Shown here one piece after another: positions 28,067-36,829 of a stretch of DNA of 64,000 nucleotides; position 1 is the first letter of the stretch, and each line of letters opens with the position of its first letter. The position numbers and the translations under genes were made by a program. Origin of the DNA: Clostridiales bacterium (lineage in GTDB: Bacteria > Bacillota > Clostridia > Christensenellales > Aristaeellaceae); assembly GCA_015056325.1 (NCBI GenBank), contig SVGL01000012.1:18399-82398 (forward strand). The letters are read 5' to 3'. The notes beneath the pieces are model-generated. The model ran no database searches. It saw only the letters and a list, made by a program, of their open reading frames with translations, and was not told where the DNA came from.

Positions 28067-28096
28067 ATAATACCCTCTTAACCAATCGTTTGTCAA
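28067..28096 (-). promoter_or_regulatory. Promoter of the GH43/importer operon
   Basis: On the minus strand TTGACA (28096-28091) and TATTAT (28072-28067) are separated by 18 bp, about 90 bp before the GH43 start. The surrounding 349-bp divergent gap (27980-28328) is AT-rich and contains no gene. Confidence 0.7.
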
Positions 28097-28178
28097 GCTG
28101 AATTTGTGAAAAACCCTCTGTTTTTTGTTCATATTGTGCATTTAATTTGTCTACATTAACATTATTGTAACTTTCATG

Positions 28179-28192
28179 TTGATGGTCATCAA
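28179..28192. promoter_or_regulatory. Palindrome TTGATG-GT-CATCAA in the divergent GH43/GH27 gap
   Basis: A 6-bp inverted repeat with 2-bp spacing, containing the GATGACC heptamer also found three times before the GH51 promoter. It lies between the divergent GH43 and GH27 genes and could serve both. Confidence 0.4.
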
Positions 28193-28328
28193 AGCATTTC
28201 GTACTCCATCCGAACATCTCCGCCGTCTCCCCTTTTCCGCAGAAATTTCCCCTGCAGGCAGGAATGACCCCGACGCCCGCGAATCATGAATATACAACTA
28301 TTTGCACATCCGCAAGGAGGATACGTTT

Positions 28329-29519
28329 ATGATCGCACGCACACCCCCGATGGGCTGGAATTCCTGGAATACCTTTGCCTCCAACATCAACGAGGACCTC
28401 ATCCGCGAGATGGCGGACTTCATGGTCAACGAGGGCTATCGCGACGCCGGGTATGAATACCTGGTCATCGACGACTGCTGGAGCCTCAAGCAGCGCGGCG
28501 CGGACGGGCGCATCGTCCCCGACCCGGAGAAGTTCCCCCATGGCATGAAGGCCGTGGCGGACTATGTCCATTCAAAGGGCCTGAAGTTCGGCATGTACTC
28601 CTGCGCCGGCGTCCGCACCTGTGCAGGCTATCCCGGCAGCTATGACCACGAGTTCATCGACGCACAAACCTTCGCCGACTGGGGCGTGGACTACCTCAAG
28701 TACGACTACTGCAACTTCCCTGCCTCCGGTGACTGCAAGGCCCGCTACCTGACCATGTCCATGGCGCTCAAGGCCACGGGCCGGGAGATCCTCTTCTCCG
28801 CCTGCAACTGGGGTCAGCAGGAGCCCGGCACCTGGATGCGTCAAATTGGCGCCCACATGTACCGCTCCACCGGCGACATCATGGACAACTATGCCTCCTT
28901 CACCGACATCGTCAAGTCCCAGCTGCATAAGCTCCATATGTCCGGCAGTTATTGCTTCAATGACATGGATATGCTCACCGTAGGCATGTGCGGCAAGGGC
29001 AATGTGGGTCTGGGCAAGGTGTGCACCTACGAGGAATACCGCCTCCAGTTCACCCTGTGGGCGCTGTGCGGCGTGCCGCTGATGATGGGCGCTGACCTGC
29101 GCAATCTGGCGCCCGAATATAAGGCGCTGATGCAGCACCCTGCCCTCCTGCGCATCAACCAGGACCTGGAGTGCCGCGCGCCCTATGTCGTCCGCAGGGA
29201 CAGCGTGTGCGTCTCCAACCCCAACCCCGGCCCCGGCGAGCATCCCTGGAAACACATCCCTGACACCGCCTTCATCCTCCTGCGCCACCTGACGGACAAT
29301 GAATTCGCCCTGTGCTACATGAACCTGGCGGATCAGGGAGCCGAGGTGCACGGCGAGCTGGTGGACATGGGTCTGCCCGCCACCGGCAGCGTGGCCCTGG
29401 ACATCACCGACGTCTTCACCGGGGAGCACATCGGCCAGGTCAGCGATTGCTTCAACCCCCATGTCGAAGCCCACGACTGCAAGCTCTACCTGTGCAGGCT
29501 GGTGAAGACCGATGCCTGA
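28329..29519 (+). CDS. GH27 alpha-galactosidase (cytosolic)
   Basis: A 396-residue GH27 enzyme that removes terminal alpha-galactose from oligosaccharides. It opens MIARTPPMGWNSWNTFASNI, the family signature. The nucleophile Asp lies in DYLKYDYCNFP and the acid/base Asp in CFNDMDMLTVGM; CRSRSC-like disulfide regions of eukaryotic enzymes are absent. There is no signal peptide. The ATG at 28329 has AAGGAGG about 9 bases upstream. It is divergent from the GH43/importer operon, so it probably cleaves galactosyl side chains of imported hemicellulose or pectin fragments. A small zinc-ribbon gene overlaps its end by 8 bp. Confidence 0.93.
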   Translation: MIARTPPMGWNSWNTFASNINEDLIREMADFMVNEGYRDAGYEYLVIDDCWSLKQRGADGRIVPDPEKFPHGMKAVADYVHSKGLKFGMYSCAGVRTCAGYPGSYDHEFIDAQTFADWGVDYLKYDYCNFPASGDCKARYLTMSMALKATGREILFSACNWGQQEPGTWMRQIGAHMYRSTGDIMDNYASFTDIVKSQLHKLHMSGSYCFNDMDMLTVGMCGKGNVGLGKVCTYEEYRLQFTLWALCGVPLMMGADLRNLAPEYKALMQHPALLRINQDLECRAPYVVRRDSVCVSNPNPGPGEHPWKHIPDTAFILLRHLTDNEFALCYMNLADQGAEVHGELVDMGLPATGSVALDITDVFTGEHIGQVSDCFNPHVEAHDCKLYLCRLVKTDA

Positions 29520-29730
29520 GCGCGCCGGCAGCCCGGTCTGCATTCGCTGCCACACGCCCCTGAGCAGCGACGAAGTCGGTCTGACAAAGAAGCTGATTAA
29601 CCGGGGCAGCAGGGAGTTCCAGTGCTACTCCTGCTTGGCGGAGCACTTCCGCGTCAGCGTGGAGCTGCTCAAGGAGAAGGTGGAGCAGTTCCGGGAGATG
29701 GGGTGTCTGCTGTTCGAACCCCGGCAATAG
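29512..29730 (+). CDS. Small zinc-ribbon protein
   Basis: A 72-residue protein with two CxxC pairs (VCIRCHTPL and FQCYSCLAEHF) forming a likely zinc ribbon, followed by an amphipathic helix (VELLKEKVEQFREMGC). The ATG lies inside the last codons of the alpha-galactosidase gene. A strong terminator follows at once. Similar CxxC orphans occur widely in Clostridia; I recognise no function. Confidence 0.65.
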   Translation: MPERAGSPVCIRCHTPLSSDEVGLTKKLINRGSREFQCYSCLAEHFRVSVELLKEKVEQFREMGCLLFEPRQ

Positions 29731-29760
29731 AAAAAGGCGCTCCCTGCGAGCGCCTTTTTT
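29731..29760. terminator. Bidirectional terminator at 29.7 kb
   Basis: The stem GGCGCTC/GAGCGCC with a 5-nt loop is flanked by AAAAA on the left and TTTTTT on the right, serving both convergent genes. Confidence 0.85.
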
Positions 29761-30895
29761 ACTTGCTCACCGCTATACGCGGGATGAATACAGCCTTGTG
29801 CAGAACCGTCTTCTTACCGTCCTCCAGGCGGATAATTCGCCGTCCATCAGTGAAGATGAGTGCATCCCCATCGAAATCGTAGTCCGCGACGCCCTTGTGC
29901 ACCTCTTCGAAGTGCCCATCCGGGGTCTGACGCATCAGCAGCCAGTCTGCCGGAATGCAGCCCTCATCCCCGCCATCCTCAGCACGACCTTTGGAAATGT
30001 CCAGCATCACGCCTTCCAGCATTCTCTTCTGGGCTGCTTCGGCGGACTGTCCTGCCACGCGGGGAGTGCGCTTGGCCGTCCCCTCCGGATCGCCGATCGC
30101 CTGCAGCAGCTTCCCCAGCCCCTTCAAGGTCGCACCAATATTCTTCGCCCGATCAATGATGGTCATCCTCTTGGGAATGCCAGATTTGTAGGGCCTGCGG
30201 ATGACATAGAGCCCACCATCCGGCGCCAGTTTGGGGCGGAGGTAATCATATGCGTCATCCGTGGCGATTTCCTCCATCTCCCCGCCGCGCAGGTCAAGCC
30301 GCAGCAAGCTGGCAGGCCCCTTGGCCAAAATCCGGCCTTGTTCATCCCGCGCCCATCCGGCGGAGGTCAAATATATATACCGCCCGTCCGGGCAGAGGAA
30401 GGGAGCGCTGTCCTGCGTATCGCCCTGGGTGACGATTTCGTACCGGGAGGAATCTTCCTTCATGACCGCAATGTGTCGCTCACCCAGCACGCTGTCCACC
30501 GCCAGCGCAACCTGATCCCCCTGGACATGCAGATCCACCGGGCGGAACTCCCGCTCGCTGAGCCAGTTGGATTCCGGCGCATCATCATCCGCCGCATCTT
30601 TCACAAAAAGGCCGCCGATCTCCGGCGTGGTCAGCGCATAGAGCAGCCGCCCTTTCCACGGTGCAATCGCCCGGATCTGGCAGTCCGCTTCCGCTGTGCG
30701 GCTGCGGTATTCATATGGATTCGCCTGATGCTGGAACTTTGCGCCAGCACCTTCATACTTCCAGGCGTTGCGCTCCTCCAGATTGTGGGCGGTACGGATA
30801 TACAGTGCCTTACGCGCACTGTGCAGGCGGCGGGCCTTTCCGTCTTCATAAACCATCATCTCTCCATCGGAGAGAAACAGGATGCGGTTTGTCAT
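29759..30895 (-). CDS. Uncharacterised propeller-like protein
   Basis: A 378-residue protein without signal peptide. Short repeats of the type 'RLLYALTTPEIGG', 'DGRYIYLTSAGW' and 'DGGLYVIRRPY' are spaced through the sequence and suggest beta-propeller blades, interrupted by a helical charged insertion (about 235-300, with AEAAQKRMLEGVMLDI). The ATG at 30895 has AGGAAGG 9 bases upstream; an in-frame ATG at 30901 is only 3 bases from it. It is a single gene between a bidirectional terminator and its own promoter. No function can be assigned. Confidence 0.6.
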   Translation of the reverse strand: MTNRILFLSDGEMMVYEDGKARRLHSARKALYIRTAHNLEERNAWKYEGAGAKFQHQANPYEYRSRTAEADCQIRAIAPWKGRLLYALTTPEIGGLFVKDAADDDAPESNWLSEREFRPVDLHVQGDQVALAVDSVLGERHIAVMKEDSSRYEIVTQGDTQDSAPFLCPDGRYIYLTSAGWARDEQGRILAKGPASLLRLDLRGGEMEEIATDDAYDYLRPKLAPDGGLYVIRRPYKSGIPKRMTIIDRAKNIGATLKGLGKLLQAIGDPEGTAKRTPRVAGQSAEAAQKRMLEGVMLDISKGRAEDGGDEGCIPADWLLMRQTPDGHFEEVHKGVADYDFDGDALIFTDGRRIIRLEDGKKTVLHKAVFIPRIAVSK

Positions 30896-30917
30896 TTGCA
30901 TTCACCTTCCTGTTGTC

Positions 30918-30946
30918 ATGATAGCAAAATCCACAGGACGTGTCAA
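30918..30946 (-). promoter_or_regulatory. Promoter for the propeller-like gene
   Basis: On the minus strand TTGACA (30946-30941) and TATCAT (30923-30918) are separated by 17 bp. Confidence 0.7.
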
Positions 30947-31098
30947 TACGCCGCAGGATTTGTTACAATTCCATGCAAGGGCTTCCCCCGCGCTCACATC
31001 CATGCTATAATCATGAAGAAAATACGCCACACCGGGAACAAAATTCCCCGCTTGATCGTCTATATAGATGACAACCTGTGCGAAAGCGAGGTGCTGAC

Positions 31099-31704
31099 AT
31101 GACCGATGAATTCACCCTGCGGCGCGCGCAAAAGGGCGACGCCCAGGCCTTCGAAATGCTGGTCACCCCCCATGAGCAGATGCTCTGGCGGGTTTGCTGG
31201 CATTACACCCGACACCCGGAGGACGCGGCCGACTGCCTCCAGGAAACCATGCTCAAGGCGTGGAAGGCCATCAAGACCTACCGGGGCGACTGCAGCCTGT
31301 CCAGCTGGCTGTACCGCATCGTCGCTACCGTGTGTCTGGACTTCCTGCGCAGGCAGAAGCGTCTGCCCCAGACCGAATCCGCTGATGAAATGGCGGAAGA
31401 CGAGGGCTTCGTGCCCGCAGACGACTCCCCCACCCCGGATGAAGCCGTCATCCGCCGGGAATCTGCGGACAACATCCGCGCCGCCATTGATTCCCTTCCC
31501 GCCGAGATGCGAACAGTGATCATCCTCTACGCATTGCAGGGCCTGGGATACGAGGAGATCGCCGCTGCCATGCAAACCAGCGTCGGCACGGTGAAGAGCC
31601 GCATCAACCGGGCAAGGCAGAAGATTGCTAAATTCCTCCAAGATGGGAACAATTCACCCGATGATGCGTCCAAGAAAATGAAGGGAGGGCAAAAATATGC
31701 ATAA
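31099..31704 (+). CDS. ECF-type RNA polymerase sigma factor
   Basis: A 201-residue sigma-70 family protein. Region 2 (GDAQAFEMLVTPHEQMLWRV, DAADCLQETMLKAWKAIKTY) and region 4 (LQGLGYEEIAAAMQTSVGTVKSRINRAR) are clear. The linker is acidic (about 95-120). The ATG at 31099 has GAGGTG about 6 bases upstream. A TATAAT at 31006-31011 marks the likely promoter, although its -35 is poor. The next gene, a membrane protein with a short cytoplasmic N-terminus, overlaps it by 8 bp and is the probable anti-sigma factor. The inducing signal is unknown. Confidence 0.88.
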   Translation: MTDEFTLRRAQKGDAQAFEMLVTPHEQMLWRVCWHYTRHPEDAADCLQETMLKAWKAIKTYRGDCSLSSWLYRIVATVCLDFLRRQKRLPQTESADEMAEDEGFVPADDSPTPDEAVIRRESADNIRAAIDSLPAEMRTVIILYALQGLGYEEIAAAMQTSVGTVKSRINRARQKIAKFLQDGNNSPDDASKKMKGGQKYA

Positions 31705-32791
31705 CATCGACGAAAACGAAGTCCTCCGGGACGCGCTGTCCGGGCTGAACGAGGAGGTTCCCCCGATGCCGGAGGACCTTCACGCAGAATGGATGCAGCA
31801 AATAGAAGACCAACACGAATTCGTATGCCACCAGACACAGGCCACCTACAGACGCGTCACCCGTTTCCTGTCTGTTGCAGCGGCGATGGTGTTCGTCATC
31901 GGCGGCACGCTGCTGACCCGGGACAACCTGAGCGCCGACCAGATGGCCTACCAGGCATCCTATGTGGAAAATGGCAGCATGAAGCGCTCCGTCGCCCAGG
32001 CGGACATGGCTTACGGCGCCTATACCGCCGGCGCTGGCGTGGAGGAAGCCGCGGACAACGGCGTGATGCTCACCATGGCCCGGGGCGCAGACACCTCCAC
32101 CCCTGCAGCCGCGCCTGTGGAAAAGAAGATCATCCGCACCGCCGGCATGACCATCAAGACCCAAAGCTATGACGAGGCCCTTGCCGCGCTGGAAAGCGCC
32201 TGCACCGGGCAGGGCGGCTGGATCGAATCCAGCAGCGAAAGTACCAATACCTACTCCGGGATGCGCACCGCATGGCTGACACTCCGCATCCCCCAGGAAG
32301 CGCTGGACAGCTTCCTGGATGGCACAGAGGGCCTGGGCCGCGTCACCAGCCGGAATGCATCCGCTGAGGACGTCACCGCAACCTACCAGGATACCCAAAC
32401 CCGCCTGAACACCCAGCTGGCCCTGATGGAACGGCTGCAGGCCCTGATCACCGAGTCCGGCGACCTGAGCGACCTGCTGGCCCTGGAGAGCCAGATCGCC
32501 GAGACCCAGTACCAGATCGACACCCTGCAGACCGCCCTCAACCACACCGACCGCCAGGTGAGCTACGCCACTGTGAACATCACCCTGCAGGAGGAGAAGG
32601 TGGCCGAACTGACAGATACGACCGTTTCCTTTGGCGACCGCATCGTCTCCGCCATCCAGGTCGGCCTGGAGAGCCTCGTGGGCTTCCTGGGTGACATGGT
32701 GGTATTCCTGGTGGCCGCGCTGCCCTTCATCGCCATTGCGGCAGTGGTGGTCATCGCTGTCAGGCTCATCATCAAAAGGAGGAAGAAGTAA
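31697..32791 (+). CDS. DUF4349 membrane protein, probable anti-sigma factor
   Basis: A 364-residue protein. A short cytoplasmic N-terminus (1-55, acidic, MPEDLHAEWMQQIEDQHE) is followed by a transmembrane span (about 58-74), an extracellular DUF4349-like domain with IIRTAGMTIKTQSYDEALAALE, a coiled coil (about 230-295, TRLNTQLALMERLQALITE) and a C-terminal span (about 335-358) ending in RRKK. It overlaps the sigma-factor gene by 8 bp, and a SIMPL-domain protein follows 1 bp later. Position and topology suggest a membrane anti-sigma that senses the cell surface; this is inference. Confidence 0.72.
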   Translation: MHNIDENEVLRDALSGLNEEVPPMPEDLHAEWMQQIEDQHEFVCHQTQATYRRVTRFLSVAAAMVFVIGGTLLTRDNLSADQMAYQASYVENGSMKRSVAQADMAYGAYTAGAGVEEAADNGVMLTMARGADTSTPAAAPVEKKIIRTAGMTIKTQSYDEALAALESACTGQGGWIESSSESTNTYSGMRTAWLTLRIPQEALDSFLDGTEGLGRVTSRNASAEDVTATYQDTQTRLNTQLALMERLQALITESGDLSDLLALESQIAETQYQIDTLQTALNHTDRQVSYATVNITLQEEKVAELTDTTVSFGDRIVSAIQVGLESLVGFLGDMVVFLVAALPFIAIAAVVVIAVRLIIKRRKK

Positions 32792-32792
32792 G

Positions 32793-33497
32793 ATGAAGAA
32801 GCTCCTTGGCATCATCCTGGCCCTGGCGCTGCTGCTGCCCGCCTTTGCCTTGGCCGAAACCGCTGTTTTTGCAGCGGAGGGCGCTACCATCACCGTCTCC
32901 GGCAGCGCCTCCGTCACCCTGAAGGCCGATTACGCCCAGGTGACCGTGGGCGTGTCCACCAAGGCCCCCACGGTAGAGGAAGCCAGCGAGAAGAACAACA
33001 CTGCCATCCATGCGGTCATCGCAGCCCTGAAGGACGCCGGCGTGCTGGAGGATGACATCGCCACCAGCAACTACTCCGTGGGTGCAGAGTACGATTATTC
33101 CGCCTTCGGTACGCAGACGCTGACGGGCTACAATGTGTCCAACCAGCTGAATGTGGTCATCCGCGACATGGAGCACATCGGCGCCACCCTGGACAAGGCG
33201 ACCGCCGCCGGCGCCAACACCATCTATAACATCCAGTTCCTGTCCACGAAGGCCAACGCCGCTCAGGATGAAGCCACCGCCCACGCCGTACAGGACGCCA
33301 TACGCCGCGCGGAGCTGCTGGCCAAGGCTGCAGGCCTCCAGCTGGGCAGCATCGTTTCCATCTCCGACAGCGTAACGGGTTACAACGCCATGCCCCGGGT
33401 TTACAAGTCCACCATGGACGCCGCCGCCGGCAACAGCATCCTGCCGGATGACACCTCCGTTTCCGCCAGCGTGACGATTGTATTTGAGTTGAAGTGA
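32793..33497 (+). CDS. Secreted SIMPL-domain protein
   Basis: A 234-residue protein with signal peptide MKKLLGIILALALLLPAFALA and a SIMPL (DUF541) domain starting ATITVSGSASVTLKADYAQV. The domain continues with LEDDIATSNYSVGAEYDY and an alternating beta/alpha pattern to the end. SIMPL proteins are exported and linked to cell-surface stress, but have no known catalytic activity. AAAAGGAGG lies about 10 bases before the ATG. It is the third gene of the sigma/anti-sigma operon and may be the extracellular sensor or target. Confidence 0.8.
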   Translation: MKKLLGIILALALLLPAFALAETAVFAAEGATITVSGSASVTLKADYAQVTVGVSTKAPTVEEASEKNNTAIHAVIAALKDAGVLEDDIATSNYSVGAEYDYSAFGTQTLTGYNVSNQLNVVIRDMEHIGATLDKATAAGANTIYNIQFLSTKANAAQDEATAHAVQDAIRRAELLAKAAGLQLGSIVSISDSVTGYNAMPRVYKSTMDAAAGNSILPDDTSVSASVTIVFELK

Positions 33498-33501
33498 GCT
33501 T

Positions 33502-33570
33502 CCACCTCATCACCCGCTGCGGCGGGAGCTTTCCCTTGAGGGGAAGGTGGACGAAGGGCGGATGAGGTGG
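33502..33570. repeat. Palindromic intergenic repeat 1 (ACCTCATC type)
   Basis: Ends CCACCTCATC (33502-33511) and GATGAGGTGG (33561-33570) are perfect 10-bp inverted repeats. The core has CTTTCCC-TTGA-GGGGAAG. It starts 4 bp after the SIMPL gene stop. It is related to the elements at 43745, 44585, 45488 and 55984. Confidence 0.7.
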
Positions 33571-33582
33571 CTCCAACATAAT

Positions 33583-33618
33583 ACGGACTTGCAGGTAAGA
33601 TGCCTGCAAGTCCGTTTT
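33583..33618 (+). terminator. Terminator of the sigma/DUF4349/SIMPL operon
   Basis: A perfect 13-bp stem, ACGGACTTGCAGG (33583-33595) with CCTGCAAGTCCGT (33603-33615), has a 7-nt loop and runs into TTTT. It may also serve the convergent glnQ gene. Confidence 0.82.
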
Positions 33619-33626
33619 GTTTGCAA

Positions 33627-34370
33627 TTAAAGAACCTTCTTGAGGAAGTCCTGAGTACGGGGATGCTGGGGATTGTTGAAGATCTCCTCGGGGGTGCCCT
33701 CCTCAACGATCTGGCCCTCGTCCATGAAGATGACGCGGTCCGCCACCTCGCGGGCAAAGCCCATCTCGTGGGTAACGACCACCATGGTCATGCCCTCGTG
33801 GGCCAGCTCCTTCATGACGTCCAGCACCTCGCCGACCATCTCGGGATCCAGGGCGGAGGTGGGCTCATCAAAGAGCATCACCTGGGGCTCCATGCACAGC
33901 GCGCGCACGATGGCGATACGCTGCTTCTGGCCGCCGGAAAGCTGGCTGGGGTAGGCGCCCGCACGATCCGCCAGGCCCACGCGCTTGAGAAGGCTTACAG
34001 CCTTCTCCTCGGCCTCAGCCTTGGACTTCTTCAGGAGCTTGCGGGGCGCGAGGGTCATGTTCTTGAGGATGGTCATGTGGGGGAAGAGGTTGAAGTGCTG
34101 GAACACCATGCCCATCTTCTCGCGGTGCTTGTTGATGTTCACCTTGGGGTCGGTGATGTTGACGCCCTCGACGGTGACGGTGCCCTTCGTGGGCTCCTCC
34201 AGCAGGTTCAGACAGCGCAGGAAGGTGGATTTGCCGGAGCCGGAGGGGCCGATGACGACCACGACCTCGCCGCGCTTAATGTCCGCAGAGACGCCGCGCA
34301 GGGCCTTCAGCTTGCCCTCGTCAAAGTGCTTTTCCAGCTCGCGGACGGAAATGATGATATCAGTGGTCAC
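33627..34370 (-). CDS. glnQ: Polar amino-acid ABC transporter ATP-binding protein
   Basis: A 247-residue ATPase of the GlnQ/HisP class. It shows Walker [10 protein letters not shown], signature LSGGQKQR, Walker [13 protein letters not shown] and the switch His in [10 protein letters not shown]. It overlaps the permease gene by 11 bp and is the last gene of the binding-protein/permease/ATPase operon. Substrate (glutamine, glutamate or another polar amino acid) cannot be set from sequence. Confidence 0.92.
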   Translation of the reverse strand: MTTDIIISVRELEKHFDEGKLKALRGVSADIKRGEVVVVIGPSGSGKSTFLRCLNLLEEPTKGTVTVEGVNITDPKVNINKHREKMGMVFQHFNLFPHMTILKNMTLAPRKLLKKSKAEAEEKAVSLLKRVGLADRAGAYPSQLSGGQKQRIAIVRALCMEPQVMLFDEPTSALDPEMVGEVLDVMKELAHEGMTMVVVTHEMGFAREVADRVIFMDEGQIVEEGTPEEIFNNPQHPRTQDFLKKVL

Positions 34371-35163
34371 TGTTGCGCAGCCTCCTTTCCAGCTTGCCGA
34401 TCAGCCAGGTGAGCGTCAGCACCACCAGCAGGTACAAAAGGCCGGACACGATATAGGGCGTGAAGGCCGAGAAGGTACGGGAGCGGATGTAGTCGCCCGC
34501 CTTGGTCAGCTCGGTCAGGGCGATGTAGGACAGGATGGAGGTCTCCTTGATCAGGGAGATGAACTCGTTGCACATTGCCGGCAGGGCGGACTTGGCCGCC
34601 TGGGGCAGGATGATGTAGAACATGGTCTTGACGCCGGAAAGGCCCAGGGAACGGCCGGCCTCGGTCTGGCCCTTCTCCACGCTCATGATGCCGCCGCGGA
34701 CAATCTCCGCCACATAGGCCGCACTGTTCAGGCCGCAGGCGATCACGCCCACAATCACCTTGTCAATCCGGATGGAGCCGAAGATGCCGAAGTTGATGAT
34801 CAGCACCTGCAAAAGCAACGGCGTGCCGCGCATGATGTTGATGTACAGCCCCGCAAACTTCGACAGCATGCGGACGACAAAGCTGCCGGCACAGGGCAGG
34901 AATCCCTTGCCGCGACTACGCATGTTCTGGATCTGGGGCAGGCGCAGGATGGCCAGAATGGTGCCCAGCGCCAGACCCACCAGGATCGCATAGAAGCTGA
35001 CCTCCAGCGTCACGCCCAGACCCTTGAGGTACTGCATCCAGCGGTCATCCTTGATGACGTTGAGGTAGATCTCCTTGTAGATGTACTGCCAGAAATTGAG
35101 CGTATTGGCGTTCACAGCGGGCTCAATGGCCTGCCACCACTGCTCAAAGATGGAAATATTCAA
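34360..35163 (-). CDS. Polar amino-acid ABC transporter permease
   Basis: A 267-residue HisM/GlnP-type permease. TTG at 35163 is the likely start, with GGAGG 8 bases upstream; an in-frame GTG at 35178 overlaps that ribosome site. The N-terminal about 50 residues before the first span ([20 protein letters not shown]) are longer than usual. The EAA-like loop is [23 protein letters not shown] and [16 protein letters not shown] is typical of the family. It lies between the binding-protein and ATPase genes. Confidence 0.88.
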   Translation of the reverse strand: MNISIFEQWWQAIEPAVNANTLNFWQYIYKEIYLNVIKDDRWMQYLKGLGVTLEVSFYAILVGLALGTILAILRLPQIQNMRSRGKGFLPCAGSFVVRMLSKFAGLYINIMRGTPLLLQVLIINFGIFGSIRIDKVIVGVIACGLNSAAYVAEIVRGGIMSVEKGQTEAGRSLGLSGVKTMFYIILPQAAKSALPAMCNEFISLIKETSILSYIALTELTKAGDYIRSRTFSAFTPYIVSGLLYLLVVLTLTWLIGKLERRLRNSDH

Positions 35164-35199
35164 CGGGGTTTCCTCCACACAATCAGAAATCGTACAAAG

Positions 35200-35228
35200 G
35201 CCGTAGAGAGGTCAAGCCTCCCTACGGC
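35200..35228 (-). other. Intercistronic hairpin between glnH-like and permease genes
   Basis: GCCGTAG (35200-35206) pairs with CTACGGC (35222-35228), with an inner GAGG/CCTC. There is no strong T run. It probably protects or partly terminates the binding-protein message, so that this subunit is made in excess. Confidence 0.5.
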
Positions 35229-35248
35229 AATGTGTGCAAACGGTGAGA

Positions 35249-36010
35249 TTACTCGGCAGCTTCCTCGTTGGAAGAGAAGTACTTCACAGCCAGCTGCTCG
35301 AAGAAGCCCTCAGCCTGCAGCTCAGCCAGAGCCTTGTTGATCTTCTCCAGCAGCTCGGGGTTGTTCTTGTTGACCTCGATGCCGTACCAGTCAGCCTGCA
35401 GGCCCATGTCCACGATCACCAGAGAGGGGTCGTTCAGGGAAGCCAGGATGGCCTGACCAACGGGCTTGTCGATGATGACGGCGTCCAGCTTGTTGCCCTG
35501 CAGATCCATCACAGCGTTCAGGAAGGTCTTGTACTGGGCGACGTTCTCCAGGCCGGTGATTTCCTCGGCAGCGAAGTCGCTGGTGGTGCCCAGCTGCACG
35601 CCGATGAGCTTGCCCTTGAGCTGGTCAGCAGTCTCGAAGCCGCTGTCAGCCTTCACGATCACGACCAGGCCGGCGTTGATGTAGCCCTCGGAGAAGTTGA
35701 CGGTCAGCTTGCGCTCGTCAGTGATGGAGATGCCGGACAGGCCGATATAGTTGGGGTTGGCGGCAACGGCGCTGATCACGGCGTCGAAGTCCATGGCCTC
35801 GATGTTGGTCTTGGGGTCGAATGCGATGCCGGCCTTCTCGGCGATGGCAGCCCACATGTCGATGTCATAACCGACAACGGCGTCGCCCTCGACGTACTCG
35901 AAGGGGGGATACTCGGGGTTGGTGGCAACGATAATCAGGTCTTCCGCCAGAGCGGTCAGGGTGCACAGGGCCATCATCATGGCCAGGGCCAGAGCGAACA
36001 GCTTCTTCAT
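35249..36010 (-). CDS. Polar amino-acid ABC transporter substrate-binding protein
   Basis: A 253-residue family-3 binding protein. The signal MKKLFALALAMMMALCTLTALA|ED uses signal peptidase I. The Cys is preceded by Leu, so no lipobox. The mature N-terminus IIVATNPEYPPFEYVEGDAV and GYDIDMWAAIAEKAG are hallmarks of glutamine/cystine-type receptors. It is the first gene of the operon behind a strong promoter at 36052-36080. Soluble secretion of a receptor in a Gram-positive would be odd and recurs in the sugar receptors here. Confidence 0.9.
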   Translation of the reverse strand: MKKLFALALAMMMALCTLTALAEDLIIVATNPEYPPFEYVEGDAVVGYDIDMWAAIAEKAGIAFDPKTNIEAMDFDAVISAVAANPNYIGLSGISITDERKLTVNFSEGYINAGLVVIVKADSGFETADQLKGKLIGVQLGTTSDFAAEEITGLENVAQYKTFLNAVMDLQGNKLDAVIIDKPVGQAILASLNDPSLVIVDMGLQADWYGIEVNKNNPELLEKINKALAELQAEGFFEQLAVKYFSSNEEAAE

Positions 36011-36051
36011 AATTGGTACCTCCGTTTTTGTTTGATTGGGGTATGTGCTGC

Positions 36052-36080
36052 ATTATACGCGCATTCGGGCCGCTTGTCAA
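36052..36080 (-). promoter_or_regulatory. Strong promoter for the amino-acid importer operon
   Basis: On the minus strand TTGACA (36080-36075) and TATAAT (36057-36052) are separated by 17 bp, all consensus. The AT-rich stretch 36081-36291 beyond it holds no gene that I can see. Confidence 0.85.
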
Positions 36081-36291
36081 TGGGTTTTTGTGAATATTTA
36101 TGCGAAACTTTTGTATTATCTTTGTATTTCCCGTTTTTCGGGCATTTCAGCGGCTTTCCGGGTATGGTGCCCCAATTTCCTGCATGTAGCCGGTTTATAC
36201 GCGTTGTATACGCATTCGTTCAATTCTGTGTAATCCGGAAATCAATTTCCCAAATTGTACATCACGCATGCATAATGCATGTATGGCGTAT

Positions 36292-36807
36292 TCAATCATG
36301 TGCCTCCCATTCCTCCCGGGTGATACGGTAGACCTTCAAGGGGCCATGGTGATCATCCGTGTACTCGTCCACCAGGGTCATGCCGTTTTTCATCGCTGTG
36401 CGGAAGGAGGGCTCGTTCTCCGCGTTCATGTAGGAGTACACCGCCGGGAAGCCGAACTGCTCGAAGGCCACCCGGATGCAGGCCGCAGCCGCCTCGGAGG
36501 CATAGCCTTTGCGCCAGTAATCCTTGCGGATGTGGTAGCCGATCTCCGGCAGCCACTGGCCGTTGATGGGCTGGAGCGAGATGCCGCAATCCCCGATGAA
36601 CTCGCCGTTCAGGGTGACCGCCCACAGGCCGAAGCCGTGCTTCTCATAGCTGTCGCGGCACCAGGCGATCCAGCGGCGGACGCCGGCTTCGTCGTAGGGC
36701 TTGGGGTAGTAGCGCATGGTCTCCGGGTCGGAGAGGATGGCGCGGAGGGCGGCGAAGTCGGCCTCGGTCATTTCGCGAAGGACGAGGCGGGAAGTGGTGA
36801 TCATCAT
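36292..36807 (-). CDS. GNAT N-acetyltransferase (RimJ/RimL type)
   Basis: A 171-residue GNAT protein beginning MMITTSRLVLREMTEADFAALRAI. The acetyl-CoA loop is in the DYWRKGYASEAAAACI stretch and EIGYHIRKDYW is typical of RimJ/RimL-like enzymes. They transfer acetyl groups to protein N-termini or small amines; the substrate here is unknown. GAGGT lies 8 bases upstream of the ATG. It is a single gene bounded by AT-rich intergenic DNA. Confidence 0.82.
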   Translation of the reverse strand: MMITTSRLVLREMTEADFAALRAILSDPETMRYYPKPYDEAGVRRWIAWCRDSYEKHGFGLWAVTLNGEFIGDCGISLQPINGQWLPEIGYHIRKDYWRKGYASEAAAACIRVAFEQFGFPAVYSYMNAENEPSFRTAMKNGMTLVDEYTDDHHGPLKVYRITREEWEAHD

Positions 36808-36829
36808 GCATCAAACCTCACTATGCTCT

